Shown one piece after another: positions 13,413 through 28,400 of a stretch of DNA of 64,000 nt. The translations under genes were made by a program, and so were the position numbers. A model generated the notes under the pieces. The model saw nothing but the letters and a program-made list of their open reading frames with translations. It had not been told where the DNA came from and ran no database searches. The stretch spans positions 41,014,465 through 41,078,464 of the forward strand of contig JACBWW010000004.1 in assembly GCA_020086605.1 (NCBI GenBank), in the 5' to 3' direction. Position 1 is the first letter of the stretch. Each line of letters begins with the position of its first letter. This stretch comes from Lanius collurio (taxonomy: Eukaryota > Chordata > Aves > Passeriformes > Laniidae).

Positions 13413-16400
13413 GTAAGTGACTTGATCATACTACACTATATATGTGTTTCCATATGACATTCTGTTAATGGGGTTTTGTTTTTTACATGTTTGGACTTCT
13501 TTTCTCAACTGCTGACTTAAGCAAAATGCTAGAGCAGTCTGTTAGAATAACTGTTGAAAATGTTCTCTTAGGTACAGAGCCTTCTGACAGTGATTCTTGG
13601 CCATAGCAGAAGCAAACTCCCTCTTCTATCAGAGAATTGGGCTACAAACTGTTTGTAACACTTTGCCTCCTAACCACGTGACTGCTCAGCATTTTTGCTC
13701 CCAGAAGGCTGTGAATAGTTTGAAGAAACATGGGTAAACATGATTATTTCCAGTAAAACAGAATCTGTTTTCTTCATTCCCCCTCTTCAGCCCTGAGCCC
13801 TTTATGGAAATAATGAATTAGGCCATTTTCTTGCAGAATAAAGATTAAAATATGTACATCTTTATATGTATACATCAAGAGCTATACATCTTCACCACAA
13901 GCAACAGCAGTACAAATTATTCATGTGAAACAAAGGATATGCAGTAACAAACTCCAAGAGGTAGCAATTAACTTTTAAACAACACAAGGTAAAATTCATG
14001 CTGTTAGTTGTATTCAAATTGTGCATGTAGTGTCAAATTTTAAAGATTCTGGGGGGTAGTTGGGATGTTTTTAAATGGAGTTATAACAGTAGTGGCTGTG
14101 GCAAGTTCTATTTAAGTAGTTAAGGGGCCCTGTGTGTAGTTAGATAAAGCATTGTAGTGTGGAGGTCATTTATGTGCCTTTAGAATCAGGTGGATCTGTA
14201 GTAAATTAATTTGCTTTAGCTGGCTATCCTGTCTTAGACTAGCATATCTGTTTGGAATACTCAGTGCATTAACAAATAATTTTCCTGAACTTTGTACAAT
14301 CTATTGCTACATTTTAAGTGGTATATCTCTTAAAGGTGTATGAAGACCTTTAAAAACCTGTGTGCATCAACAGCTTAGAAGGGAAAAGTTAACCACAGTG
14401 CAAGACACTCAAGAAATTCTACTAAATTTGGAGCCATCACATGCCTCTGGGTTTACATTTTTCTTTTATGAAAATAGGTAAAAGTACATGAACAGTTAAT
14501 TCTCTGCTTACTGGTGAAGCAGGGGAGAAATTATAGGAATCTGTGGCTGTGTAGAACCATAAATCAGGCAGTGATCAGAGAATAGAGGTCATTTCAGCAA
14601 AGCAGTGTCATAACTTTAGCCTCCATACCCTGTGTAGCATCCTTTAAACACTATTTAAATAGTTTTGAATAAGGGTCAGTATATGCTCGTTCAGTAGCTT
14701 GAGTGAAAGACGACTAAATCTTCTTGTAGCTGATCTTCATTATGGTTACTTTATTACTAAATCTGTATGGATTTTGGGTGAAAAATTTTAATTACCTGAA
14801 CACAGTAATTTGATGAAGCCTGAGCAAAAACATAAATGTCACAATTTGGAAAGAGTTGAGTTTAGACAACTTGTTGTGTGGCTGCTTGAGGCCTTGAGAG
14901 TATAAGGAGCTGATATCTCTGTTATCTTTCTGCGCAGGAGTCCCACATGGACTTCATGCTGTGTGGTTCTTCCCTGCAGAAGGGCTATATAAAAATTAAG
15001 AATCCTTCATATGCATTTTATTCTTGGTTTAAGTGGAGATTACTCAGTGTAGCCCAGTTTCTTTTCATGTAGCTCTAACCTTAAAATGTTTTTAAATAGT
15101 TTAGATTAAGACATATGTGTGATTGTGAATTTAAGATGAAGTCCCTTGCTTAATAACTGTGGTGAATACTGGCGCCCTGAGATACTGGTCCTACCTGGCC
15201 AAAGATGCAGCTTTTGGACTGGCTGCATGTCTGTAACCAGGGAAAGGTCTAAGAAACAAGGCCTTTTAACAGAGAAGTTCTTGCTTGACACTAGTGTAGG
15301 AGTCTGGTTTACTTCTGGGCCTTTGTATGCACACAGACCCCCATCCCATGTAACTTGCAAAGTGTTTTCTTATACCATTACAGAATCTCAGTATTACTAC
15401 TTTTGTTCCATCAACTGTCAAGCCTGTTACCTTGCCTTATTTGTGGGTAACCTCCTGTTAAAAATAATACCCTTGTATTTAACAGTCTGGGATAAGGTTT
15501 CACATCTCTGGACAAGCAATACTTTCCTTGAACTGATGGAACTTGTGCTATGGCTTTGGGTTCTGATCCAGCTTTTGTGCACCAAGCTCAGCAGGAATTT
15601 CGGATTTCTGTACGTAAAGTCACCCTGTCTGTTGTCTAAGCATGAGGAAGCTCCATTTGCTGAGGTCACTGTGTCCTTGACGGTTGCTTTAAGTGCTTCT
15701 GCATTAACTGAGATAAGAAGAATGTAGTAGAGAGAAACTACACCAGTGTGATAAAGGAGAAGTTGTAGGAGTGAAGTGTGGAGACATGCTGTTACTTCTG
15801 TTTTACATGTTCATACTGTAAGCTGATTTTGCTCCCATGCTTGAACCAAACTGAAAGTCTCACTGTCAGAGCAGTAACTGCTTTGGGAGTGAAAAAATAC
15901 CCAATTTATTAAATTGTTGTATCACTTTGATCTCTCGGATCAGAATTTGTGTATTAATGAAGCTTCCCACAAATCTATAAGCTGTTTCCATGGTCAGAGG
16001 AACTTTGTTCTTTGCTTGATTGAGACTTGTTCTTTTTTTTTTTTCCCCGCTCTGGCATTAGAATTGAATTTTGTTCTGCTGGCTTAGTAGGGTTTGTGTT
16101 ACGAGAGCGGCTGCTAGATTTCAGACATGCTCGTGTATCGTCTTTTTGGCTTGTACAGAAGTACCTCAATGGCAGTTGTTGATTGCTACTTTTTTTTCTC
16201 CCTCTTTTCTTAAGCTGGCTTGGTTTTTCATATTCAAGCAAATCTTCTCTATTGTCCCAAAATACACGGTAATCCTTTGGAGGGAGTGAAGATAAGGCTC
16301 TAAATACCTGTTTGAAACTGAAACTGTGTAACAGTAAGTTCAGTATATCAGTAAATTGCTTTCCTGGAAGGCTGTGAAAGCATAGGCTTTATATTTAAGA

Positions 16401-19400
16401 TGGGTCTGCTTAGTCATGCTGTCTTCTGATCATGTGTGAAGGCAGTCAGACAGTAAAATCATGAAGTGTCTTCACTGACAGACTGAACTGTTGGAAGTAA
16501 AGTCAGGCTTCAAATATGACCTGAGTTGTATCGCTGATCTAGTAATGCTTTGTTGTGGTGCTAGGAGTATGGTAATAAATACTGGTTTATGGATTTGTAT
16601 GGGTTGTTTGGCACAAATATTCACTGTTTCATGTAGAACTCTTGGACTGTCACTCCTACGGAAATACAGATCTCGTCTCAAAGTGTAGCTATGTTCATAA
16701 AAATGAAATTCACTTTTCTTAGCCTCCAAGGTAGTAGTGGCCTTCTGATACAGTCTATCCCTGGACTGCTGCCAACTGCATGAACAGAGGTCAGTGTCAG
16801 CCTAGGAAGGAAGCAAAGAAACAGTGTTGTCCATTCTGTTTTGCAAAAGCCGTTACTGGGGTTTTAAAAGTTTTGAAGGTAGCAATCAGCCCATGTGAAA
16901 GCTAGTGAGATTAGACTTGACAGAACTTATCTACCCCCAGTGAACATCCCAAGGACTAACCTGCTTTCCTGACCCCTCTGGCTGGTAGCACACAAGACTT
17001 TTAAGTACACTGAGTTAGATTAAAAAGCAGGTGCTGTTTTTTAACTAATGTTCCAAACTAGAGCTGGAAGCTGCTGCCTGAGAAGCTAAGGGTCTTACAG
17101 TACTTTCTTGCCTTATTTCTTCCTTTTCAGAGGGCTATGTGAAAGAGCAATCTATGAGTACGAGCAATGAAAACCAAAACTTTGGTATTGAAATGGTAGG
17201 GAGGTGATACACAGAAATGTGGTAGTAATTATTTCTTAATACTACTCATTGTTGATCAGCTATTAATAATTTCTTTCTTAGCAAAATAACTAATTTCAGG
17301 GAAAGCAAGTAGCCTTTGAAATGCCCACTGTGCTCAAAACCTGCTGACATCTATTGTGAATCCTTCCTGTTTCTGCTGACTTGATTTGCAACACTTGCAA
17401 ATGTTCCCGAAAGCATTTGAAAATGAGCTGAGTTAAAAGAAATGATTGTGTATTGCAATAAAGATAACAGAACATGTGACATTTCCTTCTGCTCTTGTTC
17501 GGATGTTTGCATGGGACTGGGGGAAGCTGTACTATTTTAGCACATACTTAAGCAATGAGACTTGTTATTACTGTTTAAAATAGAACCTTCAGAGCTCTTG
17601 GTAAATGCTACATAGAAGGGAGAGGAATAGTTAAAATTTCAATAAGAATCTGAGTCGCAGACTTCTTCAAAACACAGCTGGAGTTAGACAACTACTGTGA
17701 GACCTTTGATTGAAGTGCTCTTTTTACAGATTGCTCAGATAATTAAATAATAAAATTTTTTAAAAAGCCAGTATTCTGTTATTGCTGGGAACTAATAAGA
17801 CTTTGAAGAAGAGCTATAGTAACTCTAACCTAGTTGTAGGCCTAGTTTATAAGCTTGCCTGAGAGCTGTCACACTGCCTTCAATTCTGTATACAAGAAAC
17901 AGGAGGTTTTGAAAACAGTCAGTGTAGCATTTTTTTTTTTGTGTTCAGAAAAGGTGTTTCAGGTACTGATTTTACAGTATTTTTCTTTGATATCACATGG
18001 TGGAGAAGGAAGCTGCTTGTTAGTAGGATGGTGATATGTTTTGTGCTTGACTGCATGGCATAACTTTTATCAAAAATTCTTCAGATACTCTGAGATCCAA
18101 GGACCTTGCTAATCTGAGCTCTTAAAATACTGGTATCTTGTTTTAAATAGCTGGATCCTAACCCTAAAACAGGAATTGCCAAACCATGACAAATAGTTTG
18201 TTGTGGTTCAAAGTATGAATATTTTCATGTGCTTATGTTCTTTGTTAAGCAGTTGGGTTGCAGCATTCTGTACTCTCTCTTCCTTTCTGGTATCACAAAG
18301 TCAACACCAGAGTCATTTGACAATACAAGAGATTAGATTTAATACTTCTAACTTTTGTATATTACTGGTGGGTTGTATACTAACAGACAGCTGCAGTTCA
18401 GCTTCTGCTGGGAATTAGGTCTTGGAGACTGGTTGAGGTGTCTTCACTTCTGGTAAATTCATAAGAAAACTACTTTCTGATGTCTCTTGATGTATCTGAA
18501 TCTCAGAGAAGCAACTAATGGTATTCGTGCTGCCCAATACTATAGTAAGTCCTCAGTTATGTGGAGCTTGGCCACTAGAGTATGACTGACTAAAATGCAT
18601 TCAGCTTATTTAGTACCCTTTTCTTGAATCATAATAGTATCTGTTAATGATATTGAGCATCACCTATTCATCAGTCACCTAGGAATAGGTGGTTTGTCAG
18701 GAGTTTGAATGGTTTTTATTGCTAGGTACTGTAAAGGCCCGCTGGTTTATTCATTGATTATTTATTTTCCTTCTGGATCTCATGTAGATGACCAATTAAA
18801 ATCAAATCAGAAGAGTATAGAAATTCTTCCTAAGCAGCTGAAAAAATGTTAGAAAACTAAAGCTGTCACTCTGCTTTTCCTCTGTTTTGTTTCTGGGGTT
18901 TTTCCTTGCTTCTTCTAAGGAAAGGTATCTTTGATCTGCATCTCCCTGCCATGGTGGGATAGGAAGAACCTTCTGCTCTTGAGTGCCATTTTATTGAGAA
19001 AATAGTATAACAGGAAGTATTTATGCGGAATACTCCATTGCTGCTTAAACTGGAGTTTGAAGTCACAGCAGATGGGCAGATGTGGCTGAATATCTTCTCT
19101 TTCCTCTGGCCATATTGCTTCTAAAGAAGGGAAAAAATAATTTTCCAATGGATGTTTCACTCTGGTTCTTCTAACAGTAATTCCAATGTCTAGGAAAGCA
19201 AAATTCCCTACATTTGTTTGCTGACTTATCAGAAAAAGAGCCTTATAGCAGCAAAATGTAAAAGTGACTTGAAGAAAACATATCTTTGGGCAGCTTTCTG
19301 CAGAGCTGGCTGTTGTCAGAGGATGTTGACAGGATCCAGTACAGCAGGATTTCACCGTCATGGGTGTCTTCAGTAGTGCTGCTTCCTGTATTGAAGTAAA

Positions 19401-22400
19401 GTGTGACATAGATTGGATTCTGTAGTATGGACCTGAAGACAACTCCTCTGTGCACAACATAAAAATAGCTTCCATGTGAAGCTTTCTGTTGTTAGCTGAT
19501 GCACTGTCTATGCCAGTTAAAAAAAATCATCGGGTGTCTAAAAACCCAAATTAGAAGTGTATCATTGTCTGTATTAAAATAGCAGTGGTTTGCTTAAATT
19601 TATCCCAGTTGAAATAAGATTAAATAAAATAAGTTTTTAGGGTCAAAATAGAAAGCAACTCCCAAAATGCATAGTTGCAGCCCGTAGACATAGCCTTTTG
19701 GCATTGTGTACGTCTATGGGCCAGTATGCTTTCTGTTGGTTCACTGTTATATGGCTTCACACGTAGATGGTAGCCTTCATTCCTTCACTAACTATAAGTT
19801 TAGGAGTGGTAAGGTTTCCTTGGTTTCCAGTCTGTGAATGTAGTGTGAAATCCAGGGGAGCTGTAGATTCATGTGGTATGGGAAATTTAACGTGCCTCTG
19901 TATCAGTTCATGAGAAGGGAAAAGGAACAACTTCTGTACTATTAAGATTCTTTTGGATCTTCAGATTTATGTAATACGCAGCTATACATAAAATAAAAAG
20001 GCAACTTAGAGCTTTTATTGGCAAGGGCAGTGAGTAAGGGATATCTTATTGAAGCTTTAGTGTATGCAGTGCTGTCTGGCTGAACTTGCCTGTCGCTAAG
20101 GAATACACACTTGATGTGACAGATCAGTTATTCCAGGCCCAGAATGCTGAGGCAAAGGAGCTTATGTAGCCTTTTAGGCAGCAGGATATATCAGAATTTT
20201 GCCACCCTGACTGAACTATCCAGCATTCAGTTTTGCCTGATTTACTGGATACCCCTTTATTTCCTGATTTGAGGTAGGGAGAGAATGTAACACCGAAAGT
20301 TTTACTTTCGTATGCAGCTCTTCCCTTCAGGAAAAGCACTGGTCTCTTGATGAACTGGAAGCTGCACTGTTCCATGTCATGTTTGCAAGCTTCTAAAATC
20401 AGCAGTACTGCAACATACAGCCAAACCTATTTAGGGTGCATTTTTCTTCTAGAACTGGAACACTTGTGAATACTTTCATTTTAGAAAAACTTGAAAGTTC
20501 TCATGGTAATCCTATTTCATGTGTTTTTTCAATTCTTTGGAATAGACCATTGTCACCTGATCTTTCTAAAACAACTTGCTGGGAGTTCTTTGTTTGCTAC
20601 TGAGTGGTGCACTTGGAAAAGTGTGTTAACACTTTTATTGAGATAAAGGTTTGATAATTGCTTTAAGAGAAGAACGGGTATGGAAGACAAATGCTCTTAA
20701 CAGAAGTGGGAAAATCACAATGGAGCAAGCATGGATGCACTGCCTCTTTGTAAGAATGTACTCCGAAGACACTGCAAAGTGCTTCAAGAGCTAGATGATT
20801 GCACTATTTCATGACCATCCTTTAGGATATAGATAATGGTAGATGGAGTTATCACTAGGTAACCAGGTATTAAGCTCAACATAGACTTAGTTGTTTGTTT
20901 CCTTGCTTTCAGGTGACAAGGCTCTGGATGGTTACAGTAAGAAAAAATATGTCTGCAAACTGCTCTTCATCTTTCTGCTGGGGCATGACATTGACTTTGG
21001 TCACATGGAGGCTGTAAACCTGCTCAGTTCCAACAGATATACAGAGAAACAAATTGTGAGTAACTTGGGCTCTGTAAAAGATAAACTGGTCTGTCTAATA
21101 TCCTGCCTCAGCTATGGAGACTGTAAAGAATTTTACTTCATTCCCCCTCCCCTGGCTTAAAGCCTTATTTTGGCTCTAGGAGTGATTCTGAAATCTTAAC
21201 AGCTCTGTGCACAGAAAGTCTTGAACTTATGGCAAAAAATTAAATATGCACTCTGCATAAAATTATTACTTCTGTTAAGAAACTGCCTCCAGTCTTGCAT
21301 TAAAAGGTAGGTAACCTTTTAATTTTCAGAATGTCTCTTTCCATCTTCCTAGGTAACGTGGTGTTTTTCAGGTAAATGTAACTTATTAGTATTGGAATAA
21401 TAAGCCAAAATTTTGATTTGCCCTCATTCATCGAAAATAATCTTTTGAGTATATGCCAAAATAGAGAAAACACGTAAAACCCTATAATTAGGGTAACACT
21501 AAACTTACTCATTTTTGTTTAAGTCAATCTTTCTAGCCTTTGCTCTATCTAAATACCCATTTCTGCCCATATGGTATTGGAGAGAGGTGTATGTGTCAAA
21601 GAAATCATGTTTCCTGTTACTGCTGCAGTAAGTGAAGTGAGCTAAAATAGATTTTCCATGTTGTGACTCACAGGGCTATCTGTTCATCTCCGTGCTGGTG
21701 AACTCCAACAGCGAGCTCATTCGCCTGATAAACAACGCCATCAAGAATGACCTGGCCAGCCGGAACCCCACCTTCATGGGCCTTGCTCTGCACTGCATTG
21801 CCAATGTGGGCAGCAGGGAGATGGCGGAAGCGTTTGCTGGAGAAATTCCCAAAATTCTGGTGGCTGGGTAGGTAGGACATGCCTCTTTCAAATACAGCAC
21901 CAATACACTTTTCAGCAACTTGGTTCCATTGCAGCAGATTAATCCATGCTTGGGCTATACAGCCCTGACCTTGCAGTATAAATAGTGACAGTTCCAGTAC
22001 CTGCAGGTGCTTTGCCGTGCCTGAGTGCGGAGTTGCTTGTAGGAATGTAAAACTACATGGAAATTAAGACTTTTGGTGTCTTGAATAGGCTTTTACAGCC
22101 TTCTTGTGATCTGATTTTTGTTCTGGATAAATGTGTGGTAGTAAAAACCTCTGAAATGTGAATGTTTTACTTTTGTGGTAAAAAAAGAAAGAAATCAACC
22201 TAAATAGATATCTTTATACTACAAATTTCGTTATAAACTGAAGTTCCTATGTGAATGTGCTGACTTCATAAGGAACATGATAATATTGATTTGTGAGCTT
22301 TTTTGCTTCCTCTCTCAGCCATGTAAACAGCAATTCATGTAAATGGCAAATAGTCACCACCAGCTTTCTTGCTTTTGTATGGATGAAAGTTTCTAAATAG

Positions 22401-25400
22401 ACCTGGCAAATGTATGAAACTATAGTTAAGTCAATGTAAAGTTGGAGCTGTGATTGTAGGGCTAATTTATTTTGAAAGTTTAAATGTCCAAGTGCAAACA
22501 GTGCATTTAAACTCTTATGGATATGAAATGTTTTAGAATATACATGGATCTTCTTATAACAAATAAATGTCTTATATTACTACATAAAGTGACGTGTGGT
22601 ATAAGAACAGTATTAATACTGTTAATGTCAGGCCACTGCCCTTGACAGGTGCTATTCTCCATGGACCATAGTGAAGACAACACTACAGTGATGAGTCATG
22701 GGTTTTAATAAGATAACCTTAAAAAGTTCCAAAATTTTCACTTGGGGTCACTAATCGCAGACAGAGCACAGCACCTTCAGTTCAGACTTGTTTAAACTTG
22801 GAGCATGTTTATGCTCTGAGATCACTCTTCAGGGTCCCATTCTTTCTGCATTTCTAAGATAATACATAAAAAATATGTTTGTGTTCCCATCCTGTCCAAG
22901 TGACCTGTGCAGAATGATCATTGTCAGTTACATTTGCAACTTTAGTGTGGCTCTCTTGGCTTAAATATAAATTAGAGACCGGGGAGGAATAGGTTTGTGG
23001 TTTTGTTTTGTGTTTTTAAACTGAGGTACAACTTGATCTCATGGAAGACTGATATATTCAAGAAGAATAGATGGACTGAACTTCTACTGGGGTCATAGAA
23101 GTTTCTGAACATTTAACCAAGATTGCGCATTATATGCTGCCTCTTAAAACTTTTATTGGTAGTGCTTTTAGCTATTGTCAGTGCATTCTGCAAAATACTT
23201 AACTACTTTGTGAAAAGGAGTTCACTGAACTAGAATAGTTGCATGCCACTCTTGAAATAGACCATTTCTGTGCCAGCAGCAGGGATGGCAGGGTGAATAG
23301 ATGTGTGGGTTGTGTGCTTGGTGACAGCCAACTGGCATGCTAGCTCTAGGTGCTGAAGCTGTTGAGTAGTTCATAATTTCTATCTGACATGCAGGACCTG
23401 TCAGGAGATCCAGCTTTGGTCACACTCATAAGGTAGTGTGTCTGAACTGTTTGATTTCAGTCAGCCTGGAAGATGCTTGTTCTTGTGATTAGATGAGATG
23501 AACTTTCAGTTCTCATAAAAAGATGAGAAATGTCACTCCAAGTTGTAAAGAGTCATTATAGAGGCTACTAGGCATATGTAATAGTGGAAAACTTGACTAA
23601 TTAAACTTAATGGAAAAATTAATGGGAACAAATACTTTAACATGGGAAGACTTCAGTGAAGTTTTGTGGAAAAGATGCAGCCTGGCCAGGGATGCTGAGT
23701 CAGTGTGAAATCTGACATAAAGCCATCCTGCAGGTATTGCTATGCCTTAACCACTGTATTTTAAATCTGTATGTATGTCTTGCAGGGACACTATGGATAG
23801 TGTGAAGCAAAGTGCTGCTTTATGCTTGCTGCGTTTATACAGAACTTCTCCTGACCTTGTTCCCATGGGAGACTGGACATCTAGAGTGGTGCATCTCCTC
23901 AATGACCAGCACTTGGTAAATCAGGTTCATTATGCTTTTTGGGCCTAGTGTGTATAGGGAACAATGTGACTTCTGCTGTGAAATACACAATTTATTTCTT
24001 CTTGAGTCTTCCAAGCAAGTGGGTTGCTGTTGTCTTCAGGCTTTGGGAAGAAAATGGAAGGAGTTGTCTTTTTTTTAGTTGCTGTATATATTCATTTTTT
24101 ATAATGCTTTGTTTACCTTTTCACTGTAGATAGAAGAATGGTACGTACAAGTTCTTCTTTTCCTCTGGCTGTAAATGAATTAATCTTGTGCCTTGTTACA
24201 CTGTCATATTGCACAGGTACAATACTAATTTTCCTAGGTCTTTTAAGATTAGATCTGCACTAAAATTCAAGACTTGATTTGTCATTTCTTAGACTTCCTT
24301 GTCCTGTAGTGTTCATGTCATTCTTACTTTGATGGTTAAAAAACCCTACTGCTTTAGAAAGGAGACTCTTTTTTTTTCTCCAGTCCAGTAACTTTATGAA
24401 AATAAGGCTGTTAAGACTTGTTCTTCAACAATAATAAGAGTGCTTTAGTCTGCAGTAGTAATATCCAGTGCTTGTGTTATACAAAGCCCACTCCTCGTGC
24501 TGCCTGTAAGAATTCTTTCCTGGATGATCTGCTGCATTGAATTTCTTCTGCTCATGCTTCTCTTGTATAATAAGACAATTTGTGTCCAGGCTTAATTTAA
24601 ATAGAGCTCTCTTATTTTAGATGTACTATCCAAACATGAGACAAAGCTAATACAAAAAATAGCATAAAATGCTCTGCAAGCATGGCAATATTGTGTTGCT
24701 GAAAATTCTGTTGGGTTATGCAGATGTGTATTTAGTCTGGTTTCTAGCCAAATAAAAGATTTTTTTAATTTAGGGCTTTGTAATGGGGATAAATATATAT
24801 TTTTTTGTGTAATAAAAAACAGCTGAATTGAAAGATGTTGCTGGGCAGCATCCTAAACTGATACAAAATTGAATGTGGGGCTTTTTGTGTTTTGTTTTTT
24901 TTCTAGGGTGTGGTTACTGCAGCTACAAGTCTGATCACCACTTTGGCACAGAAGAACCCGGAAGAGTTTAAGACTTCAGTCTCCTTGGCAGTGTCTAGAT
25001 TAAGCAGAGTGAGTCCAGTGATGACCCTGATAATACTTCACTGTTGGTTAATGTACTGAGCTTTCTAGATCAGGTTAGCTTCCTTTTCAGCTTTCTAGGG
25101 TCAGATTAGTTTACTGTACCGTTAAATGTGAAGATGATTCAGTGTCACTTCATGTAGGTACTTCAGGTAACCTCTTCTAATGCTTGTTGCTTACCAAGCC
25201 AGAAAGCTGTATTGACTTGCCCAAACTTTCATGGTTTAATCCCTGCTATGCTCCAAGTAGTAATCCTCACTTTGTAACTGTAATGCCAAAGAATAGTTGG
25301 ATCAAAGACTGATTCTACAAACTTCACACAAACCTCTCAAAAATACAGACTGTAGCTTTAACTTTGTCTAAGCTTCTTACAAGATGAATTCCCGCCTTAT

Positions 25401-28400
25401 TCCTTCTTTTGAGCTGCTGCTAAATTAATAATCATAAGCATTTGATATTCTGTAAATGGGTGTTTGGGGGTTAAGCAGGGGCAGAGGGTGCAGGGAGGAG
25501 TGGAGAGACATGTCTGTAAGTTAACATTTCTGTGCTGGAAAACTGATGTCACTGTTTTGTTTGATTCCTACCTTTCGGATGGTGTGCAAGACAAGGGAGG
25601 CTGCTACTTCACAAATTTATTTTAGAGCCAGTTTTATGCAGTCTTAGACCCAAATTACTTGTAGTTCACAGAAATGTAATTTCTTTTCAAATATGAAGAT
25701 TTCTTTCCAATACTTGAAAGCAAGGGAGTGCTAAGGGAAATGAAAGGCTGTTCTGTAGTGAAGCAGCAAGAATTAGGTAGAATATTTTAAGCAAAGCTAG
25801 TTCCAAACTCATAGTTAACCCTAGAATAAAAGGGGTAAAAGAAATCTATGAAGAAGGATAACCTAATGTAATCCTTATCAGATTTCATTATGCATGTAAA
25901 CCTCTTCTGTGAATGCTATCTCTTTTTGCTTTGCTGCATGGATATTACTGAAGGTATTAGTTGGTCCTTCTGCTTTAGGTCTGTTTATCATTGCATCTTG
26001 TACTTGAATTCCAGGCTCACCTATCAGCAGCCACCAGACTGCTGGCTGAATCTGTGAATTGCTGGAACAAAGAAAGTCAAGCTTCTGGTTAAACATTTTG
26101 ATGTTACAAGATGATTGTCTTCATTCTTTAAAAAAACAAGTAGGATTTCAGGAAGAGACTTCCTAGACTACTGTATCTGCAAAACTGAATTTCTATTACT
26201 AACATTTACTGTGGTGTACTCAGAGTATGGCAGCTTGTACCTAATTAATTTACTAAACTAGACATTGGTAGTGACACAGCTTTTTAAGCTTCTGTCAGAG
26301 GTGACCTACAGTGTTCTTTGGGTCCTTTTCATGACTGTGAATCAATTAACTTCAGTAGCTGACGTGCTGGCTATTTGTTCTGCAGATTGTAACTTCTGCA
26401 TCAACAGACCTTCAGGACTACACATACTACTTTGTTCCTGCTCCCTGGCTATCTGTGAAACTTCTGAGGCTGTTACAGTGCTATCCACCTCCAGGTAATG
26501 CACAAATCACAATAGTGATTCTCTCTCTTTTGCAGTACACTGGCTCCAAAGAGCTACTGCACTGCAGTGTTACCATAGCTGGGAGTGCAAGCACATTGTC
26601 TTAAGGCAAAGATACTCAAGTTTGTACTCTTCAGTGTTTCTGGTAGCTCTAAGCTATTTGGCCTTTTGAATTATGTTGTGTTTAATTTTAACAAAATGTC
26701 TAACCATTGTGCATCTTACAAATTATTGTCAGTAACCATTTTGAATATTCATTAATATTATCGACTGTATTAAAGCCTCGAAATACGTTGTAGTGGAGAT
26801 TGTGTTTGTCTTTTGTTCTCACCCAAATAGGACTGTGGCTTGGAATTCTTTTCCCACATGTATTTTGGGGAGTGTAAATATTTTTAGTGTATCAGAGTAC
26901 CTCAGTTTATTTAGATTTAGCCAGGGGAAAAACTAATGTAGGGTTTAGGCTTTGGAGCAAAGCGAAGTTGTCCAACGGCTTGTTCTTCTCCAGAAGACCC
27001 TGCGGTACGTGGCCGTCTGACAGAATGCCTGGAAACCATCCTCAACAAAGCACAGGAGCCACCAAAGTCAAAGAAAGTGCAACACTCGAATGCGAAGAAT
27101 GCTGTCCTGTTTGAGGCAATAAGCTTAATTATACATCATGACAGGTGAGCTGGGACAACAGTTCTGTTATCAGAGGGGTTTTTGAGGTGAAAAGTTGAAG
27201 TTTTGTCTTGAACAGTTAATCAGATTTGAATGGGGAGGGAGTGGAGGGAAAAAAATATGAAGTTGCTTGCTAGATTGGAACACAACCACAGCAGTATAAT
27301 TGAACAGTATTAATGAGCTGTGTTGCTTTGGTTTTTGCTGCTTCTTTATTTGATGTTTTGTATTGATCCCACTGCTCTAATCCAACAGAGATTATTTGCT
27401 CACAGTATCTGAATTTGCATTTCACTAGCAAAGCATTTTAGCAGACACTTTGAGGCATTTTAAGAAATTTCCACTGCAGAAATAGTATTCTGTATTGAGT
27501 GTTCTCAAACCTGTTGCTTTTAACCCTTTCACTTTCTCTCCTGTTCTGTGCAGTGAGCCAAACCTACTAGTCCGTGCCTGTAACCAGCTAGGTCAGTTCT
27601 TGCAGCACCGAGAAACTAATTTGCGTTACCTAGCACTGGAAAGCATGTGCACGCTTGCCAGCTCTGAATTCTCACATGAGGCTGTGAAAACACACATAGA
27701 AACAGTTATCAATGCATTGAAGGTAAATATTGAACTGCGTGGTCTGTTTTTGAGTGTTGTCTTCTCCTCTGCCTCAGTGCCCTCTCCCCCACTGCCCCAA
27801 GCTCCCCAACCTCAATTAAGCTAATAATAATTAGGGACCGAATGAGTTACTCTTTGAAGTTGGCTGTAGTTTTTTGCCTCAATCCATCAAAATCTTGCTG
27901 TGCTGGCAATTACAGAGGTCAGCTTTTGTTGATTTCTGCACCTTGCTGGTAAAGCTGATACCTGTAGTTGTGTCCCTTGTAACACTGGTATCTACTCAAG
28001 TGGAGACTGGAAGTGAATAATTGTTTAAAAAGATGGAATTTCAAAATTTAGAAGACAGTTTTATTACTGTCTTTCTGGTATTAGACACTGTTCCTTCACT
28101 GTAGTAGCTTATGGGGAGTGGTAGAGCAGATCAGCTTCCACTGCAGAATTATAAAGAGCAGAAACCAGAAAGAGACATTTCCAGCCTGTGTTTGTGACAA
28201 AACAGAAGTGAAAAGAGTAAGACTGATTTGCATGTAAATTTACTTGCACACTTGGATGTTGAAATACTTTTGTTTTCTTCCAAGTTCATGCTGTAGTCTA
28301 TTTATACATTTGTCTAGTTCATGCTGTAGTGTATTTATCCATTTGTCGAAGTTCAAAGTATCTATCTGTTCTAGCTTGACTTCAGTTGTTACAAGGTGTG

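Noticed and set aside
15146..15727. 193-codon open frame on the plus strand in AP2A2 intron 2
   Set aside because: No similarity to any family I know, no start context, splice sites or neighbours that would support it, and several open frames overlap it on the other strand.
18915..19475. 186-codon minus-strand open frame, with a second protein-like frame overlapping at 19243-19455
   Set aside because: I considered a decayed retrocopy, but could not match either frame to a known protein, and saw no poly(A) tail or target duplication.
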